Shown: positions 58,894-64,000 of the stretch, piece after piece
How the letters are laid out: each line of letters begins with the position of its first letter
Numbering within the stretch: the first letter of the stretch is position 1
Assembly: GCF_947301925.1 (NCBI RefSeq)
Contig: NZ_CAMYUE010000007.1
Location: 62,001-126,000 of the forward strand
Direction: 5' to 3'
Length of the DNA stretch: 64,000 bases
From: an uncultured Ruminococcus sp.
GTDB lineage: Bacteria; Bacillota; Clostridia; Oscillospirales; Ruminococcaceae
Made by a program: the position numbers and the translations under genes
The notes under the pieces: model-generated
What the model was told of the DNA's origin: nothing
The model's database searches: none
What the model saw: the letters and a program-made list of their open reading frames with translations, nothing else

Positions 58894-59718
58894 ATGGTTG
58901 AATATCAGCAGAAGGAGTATTACCGTATCGGCGACCTTGTGGATATAGTAAGACTTCTCAGAGGCGAGGGCGGCTGCCCGTGGGACAGAGAACAGACCCA
59001 CAAGTCCATAAAGAGCGACTTGATAGAGGAGACCTGCGAGGTCATCGAGGCCATCGACCTCGATGACACAGAGCTTCTCCGCGAGGAACTCGGAGATGTG
59101 CTTCTTCAGGTCGTTTTTCATTGCAGTATCGAAACAGATACGAATTCGTTCACTTTCGATGACGTCTGCGACGAGGTATGCAAGAAACTCATTATCCGCC
59201 ACCCTCACGTTTTTGGAGACGTAACAGCAAATACCACCGATCAGGTGCTTAAAAACTGGGACGCCATCAAGATGGAGACCAAGGGTCAGGACAAATATAC
59301 AGACACCCTGACCAGCGTCGCAAAGTCACTTCCCGCTCTCATGAGAGCGCAGAAGGTCGGCAAAAGAGCTATGCGTGCAGGTATGGATTTCCGCCGTGCC
59401 GAGGACGCTGTGGCTTGTATCTCAAACGAGAAGGCCGAGCTTGACGCTGCTATCGCAAACGGAGATAAAGTGAATATCGAGGAGGAGATCGGCGATCTCC
59501 TGTTCTCATGTGTAAATGCTGCCCGCCATTTAGGCGTGGACGCCGAGCTTGCTCTCAAAGCCGCTACCGAAAAGTTCATCAAGCGCTTTTCTGTTACGGA
59601 GGAGCTGGTTTCCGCAGAGGGCCTCGATATGAAGGAGCTCCCTATAGAAGAGCTCGACATTTACTGGGACAAGGCAAAAACAATTATTTGTAAAACGGAG
59701 GAACGTAAAAATGACTAA
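58894..59718 (+). CDS. mazG: Nucleoside triphosphate pyrophosphohydrolase MazG
   Basis: House-cleaning NTP hydrolase of 274 residues with two MazG domains. First: GGCPWDREQTHKS, EETCEVIEAID and EELGDVLLQVVFH (metal-binding Glu/Asp). Second: NEKAELDAAI and EEEIGDLLFSCVNAARHLG. The ATG at 58894 has GGGAG 8 nt upstream; the GTG at 58885 is less likely. It overlaps the HU gene by 8 nt. Confidence 0.95.
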   Translation: MVEYQQKEYYRIGDLVDIVRLLRGEGGCPWDREQTHKSIKSDLIEETCEVIEAIDLDDTELLREELGDVLLQVVFHCSIETDTNSFTFDDVCDEVCKKLIIRHPHVFGDVTANTTDQVLKNWDAIKMETKGQDKYTDTLTSVAKSLPALMRAQKVGKRAMRAGMDFRRAEDAVACISNEKAELDAAIANGDKVNIEEEIGDLLFSCVNAARHLGVDAELALKAATEKFIKRFSVTEELVSAEGLDMKELPIEELDIYWDKAKTIICKTEERKND

Positions 59719-60010
59719 GACAGAGCTTATCAATTCTATTGCTGAGAAGGCTAATTGCACAAAGAAGGACGCTGCTGCTGCACTGGAGGCTACTCTTTCA
59801 TCTATCCAGGAGACACTTGAGGGCGGCGAGAAGGTTTCTATCACAGGCTTCGGTACATTCGAGGTTCGTGAGAGAGGCGAGAAGACCTGCATCAACCCCA
59901 AGACAAAGGCTAAGATGGTATGCCCTCCCTGCAAGGCACCCGCTTTCAAGGCCGGCAGAGGTCTCAAGGAAGCTGTTAACGCTCCCAAGAAGAAGAGCAA
60001 GAAGAAGTAA
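59711..60010 (+). CDS. hup: HU-family DNA-binding protein
   Basis: A 99-residue nucleoid protein: MTKTELINSIAEKANCTKKDA, the saddle SITGFGTFEVRERGE and the DNA arm with INPKTKAKMV, ending APAFKAGRGLKEAV plus a Lys-rich tail. Odd point: the arm contains CPPC where HU usually has a hydrophobic/Ala-Ser stretch, and another Cys precedes the arm. Coupled to mazG and followed by a terminator. Confidence 0.95.
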   Translation: MTKTELINSIAEKANCTKKDAAAALEATLSSIQETLEGGEKVSITGFGTFEVRERGEKTCINPKTKAKMVCPPCKAPAFKAGRGLKEAVNAPKKKSKKK

Positions 60011-60017
60011 TCACGAA

Positions 60018-60049
60018 GGGGGACGATCAATGTCCCCCTTTATTTTTAT
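60018..60049 (+). terminator. Terminator of hup
   Basis: AAGGGGGAC/GTCCCCCTT, 7-nt loop, T-rich tail. Confidence 0.88.
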
Positions 60050-60092
60050 GTAAACACTGCGGCAGCGAGCCGTATCTGAGAAGGAGATATTT

Positions 60093-60335
60093 ATGAGACT
60101 GGACAAATACCTCAAGGTAACAAGGCTCATCAAGCGCCGCACTGTGGCAAACGAGGCCTGCGACGCCGAGAAGATAGTTGTGAACGGCAAGGCGGCAAGA
60201 GCCTCCTACGACGTCAAGGTGGGCGATATCATCGAGATAAATATGGGCACACGTCCCCTGAAGGTGAAGGTCCTCAGCGTGACGGAGCACGCCACCAAGG
60301 AGAATGCTGCGGACAATTACACTGTTATCGGATAA
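60093..60335 (+). CDS. rqcP: RqcP-like S4 RNA-binding protein
   Basis: Eighty residues of a single S4 domain: MRLDKYLKVTRLIKRRTVANEAC and KIVVNGKAARASYDVKVGDII. Bacillus RqcP (YabO) helps ribosome quality control by tRNA translocation during Ala-tailing. The mazG-hup-rqcP order is the clostridial one, but the yabP and yabQ genes that usually follow are missing here. Confidence 0.9.
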   Translation: MRLDKYLKVTRLIKRRTVANEACDAEKIVVNGKAARASYDVKVGDIIEINMGTRPLKVKVLSVTEHATKENAADNYTVIG

Positions 60336-60340
60336 GCATA

Positions 60341-60370
60341 AAAAGCCCCTGTGTATCTGCACAGGGGCTT
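60341..60370. terminator. Bidirectional terminator, rqcP / epimerase
   Basis: AAGCCCCTGTG/CACAGGGGCTT with a 6-nt loop between convergent genes. Confidence 0.88.
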
Positions 60371-60376
60371 ATACTT

Positions 60377-61330
60377 TTACTTGGTATTATGGATATCCCA
60401 GCGGAAGTTCACGAACTTCGACGCCTTGGTGTGATCCAGCATATTGTTGTTTTCCAGCTTGCTCATGTCAAGATAGCGGTAATTGGTCTTTTCGTCCTTG
60501 CCGCCGCCGAAGAGTCCCTTCAGCTTGGATATTGCTCCTCCCGATGACTTCTGCATAACAGCGCCCAGGCGGTGCTTCTCACGCATGAAGCTGATTATAT
60601 CCGCAGCCGTGGTCAGGAGCTTGTCGCTCATATTGTACACGCCTGCGTAGTTGTGTCCCTCTGCGTTCTTAACGAAGCAGAGTATGAAGTCCACCAGATT
60701 GTGTACGCAGCAGAACTGGAAGCCGTACTGTCCCTGTCCGTAAACGAACAGCGAGCCGTCCTTGGGGTCTGTGATCTTCGATACAAGGTTATCCGTGAAA
60801 TTCAGTGTATACACAGGTGAGAAACGTATTATGCAGCAGAGAACTTCCTTGTGGTGCTGCATTTCCTTTACCAGCGCCTTTTCCGAGTTGTACTTCATGA
60901 CAGCGTAGTTGCTGATAGGCTTCAGGTCGCTGTCCTCGCGGATAGGCTCGCGGGTCTTGGGGAACTGATACACCTGATCCGTGCTGAGGAGCACGAACTT
61001 CTTGACGCTCTCCGTCATGGCGTAGCGGTATATGAACTTATCCACCGCCGCAGAATCGCTCATCTGCTTATCGGTGACGATAGGTCCCATATCGTTGTCA
61101 ACTGTGCAGGCTGCATGGATAACTATATCGAACTTGTTATTCTCAAACACCTCTGCAATAGTATTCTTATCTGTAGGCGGACACTCAACAGATGAATAAT
61201 GCAGCTTTCCCTCGTTGTATCCTGATTCTTCTCTGTCGATAGCTATGACCTCATAGCCCTTCTTTAAGAGTCCTGAGCAGATGTGCCGACCGATCAATCC
61301 GCAGCCGCCCGTAACCAGCACCTTCTCCAT
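60377..61330 (-). CDS. NAD-dependent sugar epimerase/dehydratase
   Basis: A 317-residue extended SDR protein: Rossmann motif TGGCGLIGRHI, LLSTDQVYQFP (catalytic Ser/Thr region) and YAVMK (the YxxxK pair). It probably changes a nucleotide sugar for cell wall or capsule. The start at 61330 follows AAAGGAGG at 8 nt; the ATG at 61336 is too close to the site. The leader shows a stem ATATCA/TGATAT (61362-61386) near a TATAAT box at 61392-61397. Confidence 0.87.
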   Translation of the reverse strand: MEKVLVTGGCGLIGRHICSGLLKKGYEVIAIDREESGYNEGKLHYSSVECPPTDKNTIAEVFENNKFDIVIHAACTVDNDMGPIVTDKQMSDSAAVDKFIYRYAMTESVKKFVLLSTDQVYQFPKTREPIREDSDLKPISNYAVMKYNSEKALVKEMQHHKEVLCCIIRFSPVYTLNFTDNLVSKITDPKDGSLFVYGQGQYGFQFCCVHNLVDFILCFVKNAEGHNYAGVYNMSDKLLTTAADIISFMREKHRLGAVMQKSSGGAISKLKGLFGGGKDEKTNYRYLDMSKLENNNMLDHTKASKFVNFRWDIHNTK

Positions 61331-61459
61331 GATCATAGCCTCCTTTCTAAAAGCTCAAATAATATCATTAGTATATCCTCTGATATGATAAATTATAATA
61401 AATGCTTCTTTTTCGACGTTCGCCGCCGTAAATGCCTGTGCTTCTCTTTATGTCTCCGA

Positions 61460-62863
61460 TCAGTCTATATCCGCAGATTCGGGATCAGAATTGATCTTGT
61501 CAAGGTATTTATCCACCGCAGAGCTTATGGTGTCGTAGGTCTCGTTCCACGGAACGCCTCTTGCCGTAAGTCTGAGGTTATCGTTTATAAGGTCGCCGCA
61601 GTCCTTGGACACGCCTCTTGAGATGTCGATAACGGGGTTTTCCTCAGCAAGCTCCTGCATACTGTCCTTCATATCGATCATTTCCTGAGTCCAGCCGTAG
61701 TCCTCCATGAACTGCTTGTCGGCCAATGCCTTTGTACTCTCGTCCATACGCGCAAAGCGCTTGCAGTCAAGGTACTTTGCAACGCCCTGGGGATTTGAGC
61801 CTCCGCTGACGAACATATACGACTCAAAGCCCGTTGGTATATAGTATTCGTCTGCCTCGGGATCCCTGGGCATGGGAACGAAGAATGCGTCCTCGCCGTA
61901 TTTGCCCACCCACTGAGCCTTTTCGGTATAGAAATCATAGAGGCCTATGGGATAGAACAGGGTCTTTCCCTCGCCGACGTAGGCAGGCTTGGTCTCCCAG
62001 CCGAAATCTCCCACGCCAATGGCGATACAGCCCTTCTGATAGAGCTCATATATCCAGTTCTGAACCCTCTCCATAGACGGGTCTGCCAGATTGCTTACCA
62101 GCTTGCCGTTATCGAGACTTACAGGCGGCACGCCTGTGGTGTTCATAAGGCCGAACTCGAACCACCAGCCGTCGATACCGTACTTCTGGTTATCCGCGTC
62201 AACGTAGCTCTCCAGCATACTCTGGAAGGTATCCCAGGTCCACTCGCCGTTCTCATAGAGCACGGCAGGGTCGTCGAGACCCGCCTCGGCGATGGTCTTT
62301 CTGTTGTATACCACGGCAACGGCGTCGCCCGTAGCCTGTACGCCTGCCATATAGTGTTTGCCGTTCCATATGAACTGATCGTTCACGTCCTTGACGTCCT
62401 CCCATAGGGGAGACTCAAAGTCTATATAGTCGTCCACGGGAACGAACATCTTCTTTATGGCGCCTTTGGGGAAGGCGTCAAGATTTCCCCCGTAGAAGAA
62501 GTCTATGCCCTCATCGGAGCTTATATACTCCGTGAGCTTTTCATAGCGGTTTGTATAGGTACAGGGATAATACTTTACCGAGCCGCCGTAGCGCTCCTGA
62601 AAGACCGCAAGGTCGGTAGGAACGTTCTTGCCGGTGCTGTCGGGGTTTATATCCCAGTCCGAAAGCCATTTGATAACGCCGTTTTCCAGCTTATCCCCTG
62701 TCAGGAGATCCGAATCGGCAGCATTCTGGTGTATCTCCTCTCTTACGGCAGAATCAAGTTCTCTGCTGTATACGGAGCTTTTATCCTTGCTGCTGCAAGC
62801 GAGAAGTGACGTCGACATTGCTGCAATGAGCAATGCTGAAATGAATATCCTTCCTTTTCTCAT
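61460..62863 (-). CDS. ABC transporter solute-binding lipoprotein (sugar type)
   Basis: A 467-residue family 1 extracellular binding protein: lipobox STSLLACSSK (modified Cys about 23), VFQERYGGSVKYYPCTYTNR, GGNLDAFPKGAIKKMFVPVDDYI and the late GFESYMFVSGGSNPQGVAKYLD block typical of oligosaccharide binders. No permease or ATPase genes are adjacent, so it pairs with a distant transporter. The ATG at 62863 has AAAGGAG 7 nt upstream. Confidence 0.88.
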   Translation of the reverse strand: MRKGRIFISALLIAAMSTSLLACSSKDKSSVYSRELDSAVREEIHQNAADSDLLTGDKLENGVIKWLSDWDINPDSTGKNVPTDLAVFQERYGGSVKYYPCTYTNRYEKLTEYISSDEGIDFFYGGNLDAFPKGAIKKMFVPVDDYIDFESPLWEDVKDVNDQFIWNGKHYMAGVQATGDAVAVVYNRKTIAEAGLDDPAVLYENGEWTWDTFQSMLESYVDADNQKYGIDGWWFEFGLMNTTGVPPVSLDNGKLVSNLADPSMERVQNWIYELYQKGCIAIGVGDFGWETKPAYVGEGKTLFYPIGLYDFYTEKAQWVGKYGEDAFFVPMPRDPEADEYYIPTGFESYMFVSGGSNPQGVAKYLDCKRFARMDESTKALADKQFMEDYGWTQEMIDMKDSMQELAEENPVIDISRGVSKDCGDLINDNLRLTARGVPWNETYDTISSAVDKYLDKINSDPESADID

Positions 62864-62923
62864 CCTCAAACTCCTTTGAAATCGCCTATTTATCTATATG
62901 CTTATATTACTGCGCTTTTCTTA

Positions 62924-62953
62924 ATTATATCACTTAAACGCTGTTTATGTCAA
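62924..62953 (-). promoter_or_regulatory. Promoter of the solute-binding protein
   Basis: Perfect TTGACA (62948-62953), 18-bp spacer, perfect TATAAT (62924-62929). Confidence 0.8.
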
Positions 62954-63038
62954 TATAAATATTACATAGATTTTGAAGGGGTTATTAGTTGGTTTATTAC
63001 ATATAATGTGTAAATACTGTGATATATTTCAGACAAAT

Positions 63039-63713
63039 TCACATATCCGCACTGCATTTTGTACCCGTTGCCCTGTAGGCACAGCTCTCCTTCATACTGC
63101 ATGAGCCGCAGCCCCGTCCCACGCCCCTTACAGGAGCGTCAGAAACGCCTATAACGGCCGTTACGGACTTCGACGGTATAAGGAGACAGCTGTCTGTTAC
63201 GGTGAGTCCTATGCGCCTCTGTGCGTTTACAGCAAGGAGAAAGCTCCGCTGCAATGTTATGGGAAGATCTCCGTAGCCGGGACTGAACCTCCATGTCCTG
63301 TAGGGATAGGCGGAAGCGGAAAATATCTCCTTCTCGGCGCGGTCGCAGACCTGCTCTATGGCGGCGCTGGATATACAGTCCAATGCAAGTGAAAAGGCCA
63401 TATCCGTCACCGCCGCCTGCCTTATGAGCTTATCGGCCTCCTGGGAAAGGGTCGCCGCAAGGAGCACCGCCCTTTTGCAGCCCTTCAGATGGCGTTTTAT
63501 ATCCTCTCCCGTAAGGGGCTCCGTCATAGCTCCCAGCCTGACACCCTCCTCTGTGAAGCTGACGTCCGTTTCAAGGTAAACGTATTTCGGGCGGACGCGC
63601 TCTCTCACCAGCTTCTCCGCACGGTAAAGGAGCTCCGACACTGCGGCGTCGGGAGCGCCCTTTACGCCCATGTACCGCGCAGCCTCAGCCTTCGATATGG
63701 GAAGCAGCTCCAT
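63039..63713 (-). CDS. Methionine synthase activation-domain protein
   Basis: A 224-residue stand-alone version of the MetH reactivation (B12-dependent) domain. YRTWRFSPGYGDLPIT and LIPSKSVTAVIGVS are hallmarks; the C-terminus adds a cysteine cluster GCGSCSMKESCAYR. It presumably re-methylates or reactivates cobalamin on a split MetH. The ATG shares a base with the metF stop (TGATG), so the pair is coupled. Confidence 0.88.
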   Translation of the reverse strand: MELLPISKAEAARYMGVKGAPDAAVSELLYRAEKLVRERVRPKYVYLETDVSFTEEGVRLGAMTEPLTGEDIKRHLKGCKRAVLLAATLSQEADKLIRQAAVTDMAFSLALDCISSAAIEQVCDRAEKEIFSASAYPYRTWRFSPGYGDLPITLQRSFLLAVNAQRRIGLTVTDSCLLIPSKSVTAVIGVSDAPVRGVGRGCGSCSMKESCAYRATGTKCSADM

Positions 63714-64000
63714 CACGCACCGATTATGCCCGAAACAGCTTCGCTGATCTTGCGGGCAACGTAGGGATTGTTCATGGTGTACAGGTGTATGCCGTCAACT
63801 CCGCTGGCCACAAGGTCAACTATCTGGTTCACCGCATAGGCTATGCCTGCGTCGCGGAGCGCCTCGGGACTGTGCTCGTATTTGGTCATTATGCGCACGA
63901 ATTTGCCGGGGAGACTTGCTCCGCAGGTGGTGACCATGCGCTCGATCTGGTTCTTGTTTACAACGGGCATGATGCCTGCCTCGATAGGCACGTTTATGCC
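63713..64000 (-). CDS. metF: Methylenetetrahydrofolate reductase (C-terminal part, cut by window edge)
   Basis: The last 95 codons include PIEAGIMPVVNKNQIERM and the C-terminal GVDGIHLYTMNNPYVARKI, characteristic of MetF, which supplies methyl-THF to methionine synthase. The 5' end lies beyond 64000. It is adjacent to the MetH activation gene, forming a methionine-synthesis operon. Confidence 0.9.
   Translation of the reverse strand, partial: GINVPIEAGIMPVVNKNQIERMVTTCGASLPGKFVRIMTKYEHSPEALRDAGIAYAVNQIVDLVASGVDGIHLYTMNNPYVARKISEAVSGIIGA

Noticed and set aside
1..64000. CRISPR array, rRNA, tRNA, prophage or transposase
   Set aside because: No regularly spaced identical repeats, no cloverleaf with CCA-type arms in the gaps I read, and no integrase or transposase reading frame.

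Overview
The window comes from a Gram-positive, low-to-mid GC anaerobe of the cellulosome-forming Ruminococcus group (R. flavefaciens / R. champanellensis type). This rests on type I dockerins of the 'GDxNCDG...LANPNKYGLNGTD' kind on GH5 and GH48 enzymes, threonine-rich linkers, a pyruvate:ferredoxin oxidoreductase, an indolepyruvate:ferredoxin oxidoreductase, Firmicutes-type operons (yicC-remA-gmk-rpoZ-priA-def-fmt; holB-ricT) and sporulation genes (spoIIID, spoVAC). The species assignment is inference from sequence style; no database was used.

Layout. 1-6.1 kb: minus-strand housekeeping operon ending in a YugP-type peptidase cut by the window edge. 6.4-10.7 kb: two convergent cellulosomal cellulases, GH5 and GH48. 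11.2-15.9 kb: GldA/GldF/GldG-like ABC exporter plus a DUF4340 protein. 16-17 kb: spoIIID, spoVAC and a candidate small RNA. 17.4-20.9 kb: nifJ/por. 21-24.3 kb: membrane protein plus self-regulated Xre-type repressor, a small dockerin protein and three related membrane proteins. 24.5-28.3 kb: glycogen phosphorylase and 4-alpha-glucanotransferase. 28.4-36 kb: a zinc-ribbon protein, then the arylpyruvate oxidation cluster (ACT protein, paaK, iorB, iorA), unusually split by three unrelated genes. 36-44.4 kb: HAD phosphatase, CIRCE-controlled Hsp20, YbaK, lipoproteins, queH, ricT, holB and a diacylglycerol kinase. 44.4-48 kb: dockerin-bearing SGNH esterase and a lipid-anchored GH5 with duplicated binding modules. 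48.4-53.9 kb: cohesin-like lipoprotein, YhfC protease, cysK and its probable Rrf2 regulator, a MITE-like repeat, three tandem secreted paralogues and a DUF4352-like lipoprotein. 54-60.3 kb: SpoVB-like flippase, aminotransferase, trpS, mazG, HU and rqcP. 60.4-64 kb: epimerase, sugar-binding lipoprotein, MetH activation domain and metF (partial).

How the parts work together. Plant fibre is attacked outside the cell by dockerin enzymes (GH5, GH48, esterase) and by a lipid-anchored GH5. Sugars could enter through the solute-binding lipoprotein's transporter, be stored or remobilised by GlgP and MalQ, and be fermented through PFOR. IorAB, PaaK and the ACT protein handle aryl-keto acids from amino acids.

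The main new observations are regulatory. Strong sigma-A-type promoters are repeatedly followed by a stem-loop at or near the predicted transcription start. A promoter-hairpin-terminator unit of about 120 nt without an ORF looks like a small RNA with an anti-Shine-Dalgarno stretch. A nine-codon leader ending in Cys-stop precedes cysK. A diverged 35-bp copy of the iorA tail, with only synonymous differences, looks like a recombination scar.
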